Assembly (NCBI RefSeq): GCF_029945925.1
Contig: NZ_JAQSDN010000024.1
Coordinates: 1-51,615, forward strand
Reading direction: 5' to 3'
From: Polaromonas sp.
GTDB lineage: Bacteria > Pseudomonadota > Gammaproteobacteria > Burkholderiales > Burkholderiaceae_C
Length of the DNA stretch: 51,615 nt
A model generated the notes under the pieces. It ran no database searches, was not told the DNA's origin, and saw nothing but the letters and a program-made list of their open reading frames with translations. Made by a program: the position numbers and the translations under genes. This document shows, in pieces, positions 1 through 8,450 of the stretch. Numbering within the stretch: the stretch's first letter is position 1; each line of letters starts with the position of its first letter.

Positions 1-140
1 TTTTCGTTGGAAATACGCGCCTCCTTCAGGCTCATACCTCGTTGGACAAGGCTGCAATTAGACGCCGCACCTCAATCGGGCTATCGTGTTCTCGTCTTTG
101 ACGATGGCGTTCAAGGCATGCACCATTTTTACCAACCACG

Positions 141-146
141 AAGGAG
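141..146 (+). promoter_or_regulatory. ribosome binding site of rubrerythrin
   Basis: AAGGAG lies 6 bases before the ATG at 153 and fixes the start of the rubrerythrin gene. The 140 bases before it show no convincing gene; they probably hold the promoter, but I cannot point to a clear -35/-10 pair. Confidence 0.7.
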
Positions 147-152
147 ATTTCC

Positions 153-575
153 ATGGCTGCTCTCAAAGGCTCCAGAACGGAAGAAAACCTGAAAGCCGCA
201 TTTGCCGGTGAATCACAGGCCAACCGCCGTTATCTTTATTTCGCCAACAAGGCTGACGTTGAAGGCCAGCCTGATGTCGCAGCGCTGTTCCGCTCCACCG
301 CGGAAGGCGAAACCGGCCACGCGCACGGTCACCTCGAATGGCTCGAACAGTGCGGCGACCCGGCCACGGGCATGCCTTTCGGCGGCACGCGCGAGAACCT
401 CGCCTCGGCTGTGGCCGGCGAGACCCACGAGTACACCGACATGTACCCCGGCATGGCCAAAACCGCACGTGACGAAGGTCACGACGAAGTGGCCGACTGG
501 TTCGAGACGCTGGCCAAGGCCGAGCGTTCGCATGCGAATCGCTACACCAAGGCTTTGGCTGAACTCGTGGATTGA
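153..575 (+). CDS. rubrerythrin, short form without rubredoxin domain
   Basis: A 140-residue ferritin-like di-iron protein. Two ExxH motifs are visible (EGETGHAHGH near residue 52 and KAERSHANRY near 128), and the N-terminus has the family pattern ENLKAAFAGESQANRRYLYFA with an iron-ligand Glu. Rubrerythrins reduce hydrogen peroxide in the cytoplasm. The C-terminal CxxC rubredoxin domain of classical rubrerythrin is absent, so electrons must come from a separate donor. The next two genes, an Fe-S/CCG protein and a DUF3501 protein, point the same way and often accompany short rubrerythrins in Proteobacteria (established pattern; the functional link is inference). A strong Shine-Dalgarno precedes the ATG. 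Confidence 0.93.
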   Translation: MAALKGSRTEENLKAAFAGESQANRRYLYFANKADVEGQPDVAALFRSTAEGETGHAHGHLEWLEQCGDPATGMPFGGTRENLASAVAGETHEYTDMYPGMAKTARDEGHDEVADWFETLAKAERSHANRYTKALAELVD

Positions 576-768
576 TTCCACGGCTACTGCGCGGGCGCAT
601 GGCGGCGTTGCGGGTCCCGGTCGGGCCATCCTCATGTGCCTTGAGCACATTCCGGTGACCCGACGCCCGCGCCTTGCCCTGCACCCGCTCGCTACGCCGT
701 TAAGGCGTGGTGCCTTGCGAGAGGGTTTCTGAACGAATCCAGTAAAGCTCCCATCAGAGAGGTATGCC

Positions 769-2118
769 ATGGCCACAGAGGGCAATCTTCAAGCGCCCAC
801 CCGTCACGCGATCGACTGGAAAAACCCGGACTATTACAACGAGGAGGCCACCTTCCACGAGATGGAGCGCATCTTCGACATCTGCCATGGCTGCCGCCGC
901 TGTGTGAGTCTGTGCGGGGCCTTCCCCACGCTGTTCGACCTGGTCGACGAGAGCAAGACCGGCGAGGTCGATGGGGTGGACAGGAAGGACTACATGAAAG
1001 TGGTCGACCAGTGCTACATGTGCGACCTCTGCTACATGACCAAGTGCCCCTATGTGCCGCCGCATGAGTTCAACCTCGACTTTCCGCACACCATGCTGCG
1101 CGCCAAGGCCATCAAGTTCAAGAAGGGCGACGTGGGCCTGGGTGAAAAATTCCTGTCATCCACCGATGTGCACGGCCAGTTTGCCGGCATTCCCATCGTG
1201 GTCCAGGTGGCCAATGCGGTCAATAAAACCAAGCCGGCCCGCGCCGTGATGGAAAAAGTGCTGGGTGTCGACAAACATGCCTGGCTGCCCGAACTGGCGA
1301 CGAAAAAATTCCGTTCCGGCGCGCCCGAGTCACCGCTGCATCCGGTAAAAGACGGCGCCAAGACGCCCGGCAAGGTGGTGATCTATTCCACTTGCTACAT
1401 CAACTACAACGAGCCCGGCATCGGCCACGACCTGCTCAAGGTGCTGGACCACAACGAAGTGCCTTATGTGCTGGTCGAAAAGGAAAAATGCTGCGGCATG
1501 CCCAAGCTGGAGCTCGGCGACCTCGATTCGGTCAACGCCAGCAAGGAGGCCAACATCCCGGTGCTGGCCCGTTATGCACGTGACGGCTTTGCCATCTTGA
1601 GCGCCGTACCGAGCTGCACGCTGATGTTCAAGCAGGAGATCCCGCTGATGTACCCCGGCGATGCGGAGGTGCAGCTGGTCAAGGAACACATGTGGGACCC
1701 GTTCGAGTACCTGATGGCACGCAAGCGCGACGGCCTGCTCAAGACCGAGTTTCCCGTGCCGCTGGGCAAGATCAGCTACCAGATTCCCTGCCATGGCCGG
1801 GTGCAGAACATCGGCAAGAAAACCGAGGAAATGCTCAAGATGGTGCCGGGCACCAGCGTGCACACGCACGAACGCTGCTCGGGCCACGCCGGCACCTTCG
1901 GCGTGAAGGTGCCCTACCACGAGCAGGCGATGAAAATCGGCAAACCGCTGTTCAAGGCCATGGCCAGCCACAAGGACGGCGGCCTGCCCGATGTGATCAG
2001 CAGCGACTGCCCGCTGGGCGGCCACCACATTGCGCAGGGCTTTGAAGTCAACCAGCTTGGCGCACCGCCGCAAAAACACCCGCTGACCCTGGTTCGTACC
2101 GCGTACGGCTTGAAATAA
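769..2118 (+). CDS. heterodisulfide reductase-like Fe-S protein (4Fe-4S plus two CCG domains)
   Basis: 449 residues. Residues about 38-100 hold two 4Fe-4S ligand sets, CHGCRRCVSLC and CYMCDLCYMTKCP. Two CCG (DUF3400-type) domains follow: EKEKCCGMPKLELG near residue 240, and a second with IPCHGRVQNIG and a variant CSGHAG in place of CCG near 370. This matches the GlpC/HdrD-like electron-transfer family; no membrane segment is seen, so it is probably cytoplasmic. It lies about 190 bases after rubrerythrin and before a DUF3501 gene, suggesting it passes electrons to the peroxidase (inference). Start ATG 769 is preceded by AGAGAGG. Confidence 0.88.
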   Translation: MATEGNLQAPTRHAIDWKNPDYYNEEATFHEMERIFDICHGCRRCVSLCGAFPTLFDLVDESKTGEVDGVDRKDYMKVVDQCYMCDLCYMTKCPYVPPHEFNLDFPHTMLRAKAIKFKKGDVGLGEKFLSSTDVHGQFAGIPIVVQVANAVNKTKPARAVMEKVLGVDKHAWLPELATKKFRSGAPESPLHPVKDGAKTPGKVVIYSTCYINYNEPGIGHDLLKVLDHNEVPYVLVEKEKCCGMPKLELGDLDSVNASKEANIPVLARYARDGFAILSAVPSCTLMFKQEIPLMYPGDAEVQLVKEHMWDPFEYLMARKRDGLLKTEFPVPLGKISYQIPCHGRVQNIGKKTEEMLKMVPGTSVHTHERCSGHAGTFGVKVPYHEQAMKIGKPLFKAMASHKDGGLPDVISSDCPLGGHHIAQGFEVNQLGAPPQKHPLTLVRTAYGLK

Positions 2119-2130
2119 TTCTTTTACTTT

Positions 2131-2200
2131 GTCATTGCGGGCTTGACCCGCAATCCATGGTGGTGCGCCGACATGGATGCCGGATCAGGTCCGGCATGAC
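2131..2200. repeat. intergenic imperfect palindrome with GTCAT ends
   Basis: A 70-base imperfect palindrome between the Fe-S gene and the DUF3501 gene. It begins GTCATTGCGGGCTTGACCC and ends GGATCAGGTCCGGCATGAC; the halves are reverse-complement related (GTCAT/ATGAC ends, CCATG/CATGG inner parts), and each half has its own small stem (ATTGCGGGnnnnnCCCGCAAT; ATGCCGGAnnnnnTCCGGCAT). It looks like a widespread REP/MITE-type intergenic element. It would form a hairpin in a transcript crossing this gap. Confidence 0.75.
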
Positions 2201-2219
2201 ACATTTGGGAGTGCACAAC

Positions 2220-2810
2220 ATGCAGACCACCGGAAAAATCACCCGCGACAGCCTCATGACCCTGGAGGCCTACAGCAAGTACCGCAAGGACAACAAGGCC
2301 GCCATCATGGCGCACCGCCGCTTGCGCAGCGTGCCCCTGGGGGAACACATCAACGTGCAGTTCGAAAGCGAGACCAGCATCCGTTACCAGATCCAGGAGA
2401 TGCTGCGCCTTGAAAAAATCTTTGAGGCAGATGCCATCGACCAGGAAATCGAAGCCTACGCGCCGCTGGTGCCCGAGGGCCGCAACTGGAAGGCGACCAT
2501 GCTGATCGAGTACCCGGACGTCAACGAGCGCAAGCGCGAGCTGGCCCGGCTGATCGGCGTGGAAGACCGGCTGTTTGTCGAGGTCGAAGGCCACGCCCGG
2601 GTGTACGCGATTGCGGACGAAGACATGGACCGCGAAAACGACGAGAAAACCTCGGCTGTGCATTTTGTGCGTTTTGAGCTCAGTCCGGCCATGTGCGCCG
2701 CAGTCAAGGCGGGCGCCGGCGTCAAGCTCGGCTGCGACCACACCCACTACCCGGCGCATGTGACGATTCCTGCCGAATCGCTGGCTTCGCTGGCCAGCGA
2801 CCTGCGCTGA
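2220..2810 (+). CDS. DUF3501 family protein
   Basis: 196 residues from ATG 2220 (MQTTGKITRDSLMTLEAYSK). The opening ITRDSLMTLEAYSKYR, the RRLRSVPLGEHINVQFE segment and the C-terminal KLGCDHTHYPAHVTIP are typical of DUF3501. Members are usually encoded next to rubrerythrin and CCG-domain Fe-S proteins, as here; the biochemical role is unknown. No signal peptide or membrane helix is visible. An in-frame extension upstream to 2157 would read through the palindromic repeat and is unlikely. Confidence 0.85.
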   Translation: MQTTGKITRDSLMTLEAYSKYRKDNKAAIMAHRRLRSVPLGEHINVQFESETSIRYQIQEMLRLEKIFEADAIDQEIEAYAPLVPEGRNWKATMLIEYPDVNERKRELARLIGVEDRLFVEVEGHARVYAIADEDMDRENDEKTSAVHFVRFELSPAMCAAVKAGAGVKLGCDHTHYPAHVTIPAESLASLASDLR

Positions 2811-2893
2811 GCCGGGCTTTTGGAGCGTCGCGGCGCCCGGCCGCGGCTGGCTGTCGTAAAGTCGGGTCTGGCTTTACTTCACCCCCAGGGACC

Positions 2894-3670
2894 ATGCTGT
2901 TTTTACTCTCGCCGGCGAAATCGCTGGATTTCGCCACGCCGCCGCAGGTCGCCACGCACACCCCGCCGCTGTTCGTCAGTCAGTCCACCCAGCTGATCAA
3001 GGTGCTCAGGGAGAAAACCCCGGCCCAGGTCAGCGAACTGATGTCGCTGTCGGACACGCTGGCCGGCCTCAATGTGGCGCGTTACCAGGCCTGGTCGCCA
3101 AAGTCCAGCGTCAAAAATGCCAAGCAGGCGGTGCTGGCCTTCAACGGCGATGTCTACGAGGGGCTGGACGCCAAAAGCCTCCAGGCCGCGGACCTCGACT
3201 GGGCGCAGGCGCACCTGTGCATCCTGAGCGGCCTGTACGGCGTGCTGCGCCCGCTGGACCTGATGCAACCCTACCGGCTGGAGATGGGCACGCGGCTGGC
3301 CACGGCGCAGGGCAGCAACCTGTACCAGTTCTGGGGCGCGCAGATCGCCGACTACCTCAATGCACGTGCGGCCGCCGACACCTCGCCGGTCATCGTCAAC
3401 CTGGCCAGTGAGGAGTATTTCAAGGCGGTGGACCGCCAGGCCCTCAAGCCGCGCGTGGTCAGCTGCGTCTTTGAGGAATTCAAGGGCGGCAAGTACAAGA
3501 TCATCAGCTTTCATGCCAAACGCGCGCGCGGCCTGATGGTGCGTTACGCGATCGACAGGAAGCTGGCCACCGTCAAGAAGCTCGAAGGCTTCGACGCCGA
3601 AGGCTACCGTTTTGCACCGGCGGTGTCCGGGCCCGACCGGCTGGTGTTTCGCCGCCAGCAGGCCGGCTGA
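2894..3670 (+). CDS. yaaA: peroxide stress protein YaaA family
   Basis: 258 residues starting MLFLLSPAKSLDFATPP, the N-terminal signature of the YaaA/DUF328 family. Conserved blocks LAFNGDVYEGLDA, LSGLYGVLRPLDLMQPYRLEMGT and IVNLASEEYFKAV are all present and the length matches the family. In E. coli YaaA limits damage by lowering free iron during peroxide stress and binds DNA. Its place after the rubrerythrin/DUF3501 cluster fits an oxidative-stress theme. ATG 2894 is chosen because homology begins exactly there. Confidence 0.92.
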   Translation: MLFLLSPAKSLDFATPPQVATHTPPLFVSQSTQLIKVLREKTPAQVSELMSLSDTLAGLNVARYQAWSPKSSVKNAKQAVLAFNGDVYEGLDAKSLQAADLDWAQAHLCILSGLYGVLRPLDLMQPYRLEMGTRLATAQGSNLYQFWGAQIADYLNARAAADTSPVIVNLASEEYFKAVDRQALKPRVVSCVFEEFKGGKYKIISFHAKRARGLMVRYAIDRKLATVKKLEGFDAEGYRFAPAVSGPDRLVFRRQQAG

Positions 3671-3684
3671 GTCCTGTATCCACC

Positions 3685-4515
3685 ATGCGCGACTACGAGG
3701 TCCAGCCCCAGCATGTGACGCCCGAGGTGCAGGCCTGGGTGCGTGCCCAGGCTGCCCTGGGCCATACGGCGCCCACCATCCTCAAGGCCCTGCGCAAGTC
3801 GGGCTGGCTGGCGGACGTGGCACGCGAAGTACTTGCCGCGACCCTGCAGGCGCCGTCCGGCGTGCCGGTGCCGCGGCCTGCCATCGGTGCGGCGCTGCGG
3901 CTCGACGCCGGCGACCGGCAGGTCGATGTGCTGATGCAGATGAGCCAGCCGCACATCGTGCTGTTCGGCAACCTGCTTAGTGACGATGAATGTGACGCGC
4001 TGATGCAGGCTGCCAGGCCGCGCCTGTCGCGCTCGCTGACCGTGGCAGTCAAGACCGGCGGCGAGGAACTCAATGACGACCGCACCAGCCGCGGCATGTT
4101 TTTCACGCGCGGCGAAAACGAGCTGGTCAGCCGCATCGAGGCGCGTATCGCCCGCTTGCTGGACTGGCCGCTGGAAAACGGCGAAGGCCTGCAGGTGCTG
4201 CAGTACCTGCCGGGTGCCGAGTACAAGCCGCACCACGATTATTTCGATCCCGCCGAGCCCGGCACGGCGTCCATCCTGGAGCGCGGCGGCCAGCGGGTGG
4301 GCACGCTGATTCTTTACCTGGGCGAGCCCGAAGCCGGCGGTGCCACGGTGTTTCCCGACATCGGGCTGGAAGTGGTGCCGCAGCGCGGCCATGCGGTTTT
4401 TTTCAGCTACGACCAGCCGCATGCCTCGACGCTGAGCCTGCATGGCGGTGCGCCGGTGCTGGCCGGCGAAAAATGGGTGGCCACCAAATGGCTGCGCGAG
4501 CATGAGTTCACCTAA
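3685..4515 (+). CDS. 2OG-Fe(II) dioxygenase, prolyl 4-hydroxylase type
   Basis: 276 residues. The C-terminal half is a P4H-like double-stranded beta-helix: iron ligands HxD in KPHHDYFDP (about residue 183) and a distal His in SLHGGAPVLAGEKW, whose Lys binds 2-oxoglutarate. An N-terminal helical segment (residues 1-70) resembles the extension found in proteobacterial members and may mediate substrate or partner binding. It is expected to hydroxylate a protein or peptide using 2-oxoglutarate and O2; the substrate is unknown. The gene begins 14 bases after yaaA, so the two are probably co-transcribed. Confidence 0.88.
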   Translation: MRDYEVQPQHVTPEVQAWVRAQAALGHTAPTILKALRKSGWLADVAREVLAATLQAPSGVPVPRPAIGAALRLDAGDRQVDVLMQMSQPHIVLFGNLLSDDECDALMQAARPRLSRSLTVAVKTGGEELNDDRTSRGMFFTRGENELVSRIEARIARLLDWPLENGEGLQVLQYLPGAEYKPHHDYFDPAEPGTASILERGGQRVGTLILYLGEPEAGGATVFPDIGLEVVPQRGHAVFFSYDQPHASTLSLHGGAPVLAGEKWVATKWLREHEFT

Positions 4516-4529
4516 AATCGTTCTTTCAG

Positions 4530-4585
4530 TCAAATTACCATCAAGCGCCCGTCAATTGGGCGTAGGCAGCTATGAAAATAAGAGC
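4530..4585 (-). repeat. GCTATT/AATAGC stem-loop repeat overlapping a start codon
   Basis: Read on the minus strand this is a copy of the window's dispersed repeat: GCTCTTATTTTCATAGCTGC, then a GCCC(aattgac)GGGC stem, then an A/T-rich end. It lies between the oxygenase and the alpha/beta hydrolase, and the hydrolase ATG (4572) and its first four or five codons fall inside it. Confidence 0.65.
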
Positions 4586-5477
4586 AAACGGCATCGACAT
4601 CGAAGTCGAGGATTCGGGTCCCGGCAGCGGCGCGCAGCCGCGTCCGGCGGTGCTGCTGATCATGGGCCTGGGCATGCAGCTGGTGGCCTGGCCGCCGGCC
4701 CTGGTGCAGGCGCTGGTCAACGCCGGTTACCGCGTGATCCGCCTGGACAACCGCGACATCGGTCTGTCGCAGAAGTTCGACCACCTGGGCCAGCCCAACC
4801 TGGTCTGGGAAAGCCTCAAGTACAAGCTGGGCCTTCCCGTGAAGTCACCCTATTCGCTGCACGACATGGCGGCCGATGCGCTGGCGGTGCTGGATGCGCT
4901 GGGTGTGCAGAAGGCGCATGTGGTCGGTGTCAGCATGGGCGGCATGATTGCGCAGCGTGTGGCGCTGGCCGCGCCGGCGCGTGTATTGAGCCTGACCAGC
5001 ATCATGAGCTCCAGCGGCGCGCGCGGCCTGCCCCAGGCCGAGCCGCATGTCCTGCGGGTGCTGCTGAGCCGGCCGGCCGGCAAGGACCTGTCCTCCATCG
5101 TGGACCATTACGTCAAGCTGTTCCAGACCATTGGCAGCCCGGGGTTTCCGGTGGACGACGCGGAACTGCGTTCGCGCATCCTGGCCGCCTCCGAACGGAG
5201 CTTTCATCCGGCCGGCGTGACGCGCCAGATGATGGCCATCGTCGCCGATGGTCGCCGTGCCGCGGAGCTGGCGGGCCTGCGTTTGCCAGCCCTGGTGGTA
5301 CACGGCAAGGCCGACCCGCTGGTGCCGTTTGCCTGCGGCGAGGACACGGCGCGGCGCATTCAAGGCGCCCGGCTGGTAGGCATTGAAGGCATGGGCCACG
5401 ACCTGCCCGACGGCGTGGTCCAGCGTCTGCTGGAGCCGCTGATTCCCCACCTTGACGCCGCACAGGCCACACCATGA
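4572..5477 (+). CDS. alpha/beta hydrolase
   Basis: 301 residues. The nucleophile elbow GVSMGGM (Ser near residue 122), an oxyanion-hole stretch LLIMGLGMQ near 37, the [10 protein letters not shown] strand/loop, a late Asp in [11 protein letters not shown] and catalytic His in GMGHDLP give a complete Ser-Asp-His triad. The sequence resembles the LNRDIGLS-type esterases/aclacinomycin methylesterase-like group. The substrate cannot be told. Its stop overlaps the queF start by 4 bases, implying translational coupling. The start codon sits inside a dispersed stem-loop repeat, so the 5' end of this transcript is repeat-derived. Confidence 0.9.
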   Translation: MKIRANGIDIEVEDSGPGSGAQPRPAVLLIMGLGMQLVAWPPALVQALVNAGYRVIRLDNRDIGLSQKFDHLGQPNLVWESLKYKLGLPVKSPYSLHDMAADALAVLDALGVQKAHVVGVSMGGMIAQRVALAAPARVLSLTSIMSSSGARGLPQAEPHVLRVLLSRPAGKDLSSIVDHYVKLFQTIGSPGFPVDDAELRSRILAASERSFHPAGVTRQMMAIVADGRRAAELAGLRLPALVVHGKADPLVPFACGEDTARRIQGARLVGIEGMGHDLPDGVVQRLLEPLIPHLDAAQATP

Positions 5478-6301
5478 CTACCCCCGACCAATCCCAACTG
5501 GGCAAACCCACACCCTACATCGACCAGTACGACGCCTCGCTGCTGTTTCCCATTCCGCGCGCCGTCAAGCGCGAGGAACTGGGCCTGGGCGAGAACCCGC
5601 CTTTTTTCGGGGCCGACATGTGGACCGTGTTCGAGCTGAGCTGGCTGAACCTGCGCGGCAAGCCGCAGGTGGCGCTGGCCCACATCACCGTGCCCTGCGA
5701 GTCGCCGAACATCGTCGAGAGCAAGTCGTTCAAGCTTTACCTGGGCAGCTTCAACAACACGCGTTTTGCGGATGCACGCGAGGTGCGCGAGCGCATCCGC
5801 GCCGACCTCAATGCCGTGGTGGGTGCCGGTGTGGGTGTGAAGACGCTGGGGCCGGAGCTGTTCGACCAGGAGCCCGTGCATGAACTCGACGGCCTGAACC
5901 TGGACCGGCTCGACGTGGAGTGCCGGCACTACACACCGGCGCCCGAGCTGCTGTTTGCCGACCATGAAGAGCCGCCGGTCAGCGAGACCCTGGTGTCCAA
6001 CCTGCTCAAGAGCAACTGCCTGGTGACCGGCCAGCCCGACTGGGGCAGCGTGCAGATCAGTTATTCCGGCGCGCCGATCGACCAGGAAGGCCTGCTGCAG
6101 TACATCGTGAGTTTTCGCAGCCACAACGAGTTCCACGAGCAGTGTGTGGAGCGCATCTTCATGGACATCTGGACACGCTGCCGTCCGCTCAAGCTGTCGG
6201 TCTACGCGCGTTACACGCGGCGCGGCGGGCTGGACATCAACCCGTTTCGCACGAGTTATCCGCAAGCGCTGCCGCCGAATATCCGCACGGCGCGGCAGTA
6301 G
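5474..6301 (+). CDS. queF: NADPH-dependent 7-cyano-7-deazaguanine reductase (long form)
   Basis: 275 residues, the two-domain proteobacterial QueF. The QueF motif [13 protein letters not shown] lies in the N-terminal half near residue 80; the C-terminal half carries the catalytic Cys and Asp in [12 protein letters not shown] (Cys near residue 182) and the substrate-binding [16 protein letters not shown]. It reduces preQ0 to preQ1 in queuosine biosynthesis. It overlaps the hydrolase gene by 4 bases (ATGA). No other queuosine gene is in the window. Confidence 0.97.
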   Translation: MTTPDQSQLGKPTPYIDQYDASLLFPIPRAVKREELGLGENPPFFGADMWTVFELSWLNLRGKPQVALAHITVPCESPNIVESKSFKLYLGSFNNTRFADAREVRERIRADLNAVVGAGVGVKTLGPELFDQEPVHELDGLNLDRLDVECRHYTPAPELLFADHEEPPVSETLVSNLLKSNCLVTGQPDWGSVQISYSGAPIDQEGLLQYIVSFRSHNEFHEQCVERIFMDIWTRCRPLKLSVYARYTRRGGLDINPFRTSYPQALPPNIRTARQ

Positions 6302-6308
6302 CTCCGAC

Positions 6309-6366
6309 GCTATACAAATGATAGCTGCTCGCGCCCGTAGGAAAAGGGCTAGAGCCCGATTTCCTT
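6309..6366 (+). repeat. GCTATT/AATAGC stem-loop repeat at a gene 3' end
   Basis: GCTATACAAATGATAGCTGC followed by TCGCGCCCG(...)AGGGCTAGAGCCCGATTT. It lies between the convergent queF and crotonase genes. The crotonase stop codon (6349-6351) and its last five residues are inside it. Placed between convergent genes it could act as a two-way terminator, but that is inference. Confidence 0.75.
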
Positions 6367-7203
6367 GAAACTCTGGAGCGGTGACAGGCTCGCGAACTCA
6401 CCCGCACGCTTTTCCTTCATGGCCGTCACGGCCTCGCGCACATGCTGGTTGCTCCAGATCGCGCCCTGCAGCCAGCCCATTTGCTTGAGCGCGTCGTCCA
6501 CCGAATGGTCACGCGTGTAGTGGATGGCCTGCTTGGTGCCCCAGATGGCCACCGGCGGCTTGCTGGCAATTTCTTTCGCGCACAACAGCGCGCCGGCCAG
6601 CAGGGCTTCGGTCGAATCGAACACCTCGTTGACCAGGCCGTAACCCAGCGCCCTGGCTGCGCTGAGCCGGCGTCCGGTGTAGGCCAGCTCCTTGACCACG
6701 GCCAGCGGCACCAGCTTGGGCAGGCGCTGCAGCGTGCCGACATCGGCGACCATGCCGATGTTGATTTCCTGGATGCAGAAAAATGCATCAGCCGTTGCGT
6801 AACGCAGGCAGCAGGCGGTCACCATGTCCACCGCGCCGCCTATGCAGCCGCCCTGGATGGCGGCGATCACCGGGATGCGCAGGGTCTCGAGTTTGGTGAA
6901 GGTGGCCTGCATGTCGGCCAGCATGTCGAAAATGGCGGCGCGGCCTTCGGGGCTCTGGTCGTCCATCGCAATGGCGCCGCTGAAGGTCTCCAGCGCCATG
7001 CCGGCACTGAAGTGTTTGCCGCTGCTGGAGATCACCAGCACACGCGCATCGCCGGCCTTGTGGATGTGGGTGAGCACCTCATCAAGCTCGCGCCAGAAGG
7101 TCGGGTGCATGGTGTTCATCGCCTCGGGGCGACTGAGCACCAGGTGGGCGATGTGGTCGGTGGTGGAAAGGGTGAAGCAGGTCAGTGGGTTCATGCCTGC
7201 CAA
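6349..7203 (-). CDS. enoyl-CoA hydratase/isomerase family protein (crotonase)
   Basis: 284 residues; translation may begin at the second Met (MNPLTCF, 7194). Crotonase signatures: RPEAMNTMHPTFWRELDE, oxyanion-hole segments KHFSAGMALE and QGGCIGGAVDMVTACCLRYA, and EINIGMVADVGTLQRLPKLV. In the last, the second catalytic acid of dienoyl-CoA isomerase-like members (D in VADVG) is present, so it may be a delta3,5-delta2,4-dienoyl-CoA isomerase-type enzyme. Acts on acyl-CoA in the cytoplasm. The last residues (FKEIGL) and the stop are encoded by a dispersed repeat. Confidence 0.9.
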   Translation of the reverse strand: MAGMNPLTCFTLSTTDHIAHLVLSRPEAMNTMHPTFWRELDEVLTHIHKAGDARVLVISSSGKHFSAGMALETFSGAIAMDDQSPEGRAAIFDMLADMQATFTKLETLRIPVIAAIQGGCIGGAVDMVTACCLRYATADAFFCIQEINIGMVADVGTLQRLPKLVPLAVVKELAYTGRRLSAARALGYGLVNEVFDSTEALLAGALLCAKEIASKPPVAIWGTKQAIHYTRDHSVDDALKQMGWLQGAIWSNQHVREAVTAMKEKRAGEFASLSPLQSFKEIGL

Positions 7204-7209
7204 TGTAAT

Positions 7210-7515
7210 TCAGTGCACCCGTTCCAGCCAGTCACACCTGAGACGGCCGCGGGTGTGGGCGCGCGCCCGCCAGCGCACATACAGCTGCGGCGCAAGCATG
7301 CCGATCAGGCACAAGGGGTAGGCCAGCGGGATGTCCAGCGCAAAGGCCGGCAACCAGCCGACCCAGCCCATGACCCACAGCGTCAGCACGGCGTCCCAGA
7401 GCTGGTGCTCCAGCGGATGGCTGCCTTGATGGTCCAGGTGCCACTGCTTGATGCGCTGCAGCCCTGCCAGGGTGAGGTGCCAGCTTGCCGTGGAAGAAGT
7501 TGAAGGGTGCGCCAT
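7210..7515 (-). CDS. small membrane protein, unknown function
   Basis: 101 residues from ATG 7515 (MAHPSTSSTASWHLTLAGL), chosen because GGAGG lies just upstream. Two hydrophobic segments are visible (AVLTLWVMGWVGWLPAFAL and IPLAYPLCLIGMLAPQLYV), followed by a basic tail RWRARAHTRGRLRCDW. I do not recognise a named family. It lies six bases upstream of the crotonase on the same strand and may be co-transcribed. Confidence 0.7.
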   Translation of the reverse strand: MAHPSTSSTASWHLTLAGLQRIKQWHLDHQGSHPLEHQLWDAVLTLWVMGWVGWLPAFALDIPLAYPLCLIGMLAPQLYVRWRARAHTRGRLRCDWLERVH

Positions 7516-7612
7516 AAAGCCTCCTGCAGAGGCTTCAATGTAAGTTTCAAGCAAGTTGGTGTCAACGCCTCCGGTCTGCGGCGGCCCGGCGGGCTGGCCG
7601 GGCCGTCCCGGG

Positions 7613-7883
7613 CTAGGGCCTGTTCACCCTATGTATACAAGTGCGAACGTGGTTAAAACAGCGCCAATCTAGGCGCGCGACGACGCTCAGCCTGGGCGGC
7701 TGGGCTAGGAGTGCAACGACGAGTGGCGTTGTTTTAACCACGTTCCCTCCGGGTTGCGGCCAAAAAGGCCATGCGCAGCGTTGCAAAGCCTTGCCGGGCG
7801 CCAGCCCGGCTGCATTTTGCGCCTCGCGCATGGCCTTTTTGACTCGCAACGCATCTTGCATACATAGGGTGAACAGGCCCTAG
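7613..7883. mobile_element. MITE-like element, 271 bp, 24-bp terminal inverted repeats
   Basis: The ends are perfect 24-base inverted repeats (start CTAGGGCCTGTTCACCCTAT, end ATAGGGTGAACAGGCCCTAG). Inside are two further nested inverted pairs: GTGGTTAAAACAGCGCCA near 7651 with TGGCGTTGTTTTAACCAC near 7723, and AAAAAGGCCATGCGC near 7763 with GCGCATGGCCTTTTT near 7827. There is no transposase or significant ORF. This fits a non-autonomous miniature inverted-repeat element moved in trans. It fills the 364-base gap between the membrane protein and the TPR gene, and its right edge contains the TPR gene's stop codon. Confidence 0.85.
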
Positions 7884-8338
7884 TTGGCCGCTGTAATCGC
7901 CTTGGCCAGGTCTGTGGTTTCTTCACAGCTGCCGCAGATGGCCTGCAGCTTGGCAAGCTGGGCTTCGGCTTGGGCTTTCTGGCCGGTTTTCAGGTAGGCG
8001 ATGCCCGAGTATTCGAGTGCGCCGCGGTGTTTCGGATCCAGCGTCAGCGCCTTGTTGTAAGCGGCAAAGGCCTCGTCGTATTTGCCCAGCCAGCGGTTCG
8101 AATAACCGAGGTAGTTCCAGGCGTCGGCATTTTTCGGGTTCTGTGCGACGACCTTGCTGAAGCTGCTGGCAGCCTCGGCCCATTTTTTGGCTTCCATGGC
8201 TTTTTTGCCGGCAGCAAAATCGTCAAGGCGTGCGTTTTCCACAGGGGTGGCCTGGAAGTCGGCGGCCAGTGCAGCGCCAGCCAGCGCAAGGCCCAGGATG
8301 GGCAGGGCGATGTATTGGCGAAGGGTCAATGTAGTCAT
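7880..8338 (-). CDS. periplasmic tetratricopeptide repeat protein
   Basis: 152 residues from ATG 8338 (MTTLTLRQYIALPILGLAL), preceded by AAGGAG. A signal peptide with an AALAA-D cleavage site is clear. TPR units follow: AAGKKAMEAKKWAEAASSFSKVVAQNPK, ADAWNYLGYSNRWLGKYDEAFAAYNKALTLDPK and RGALEYSGIAYLKTGQKAQAEAQLAKL. The C-terminus has a CGSC pair that may form a disulfide. Probably a periplasmic scaffold protein. It lies downstream of the sigma/anti-sigma pair on the same strand. Its TAG stop is created at the junction with the MITE-like element, so the original C-terminus may have been longer. Confidence 0.82.
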   Translation of the reverse strand: MTTLTLRQYIALPILGLALAGAALAADFQATPVENARLDDFAAGKKAMEAKKWAEAASSFSKVVAQNPKNADAWNYLGYSNRWLGKYDEAFAAYNKALTLDPKHRGALEYSGIAYLKTGQKAQAEAQLAKLQAICGSCEETTDLAKAITAAN

Positions 8339-8450
8339 GTCAGGCTCCTTGAGGGTCAGTGATGGGGGTGCGCTGAAGATCAGCACCTGAGATAAACGAC
8401 GGAAACCGGGAAACGGATGCAAACCGGACTGAAATGGATGAAAGGCTGCG

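Noticed and set aside
576..768. A small gene between rubrerythrin and the Fe-S protein gene
   Set aside because: Open frames there are shadows continuing from rubrerythrin in other frames, without a ribosome site or recognisable product.
7613..7883. An IS remnant with a transposase gene
   Set aside because: No frame in the element encodes a transposase-like product; only nested inverted repeats are present.
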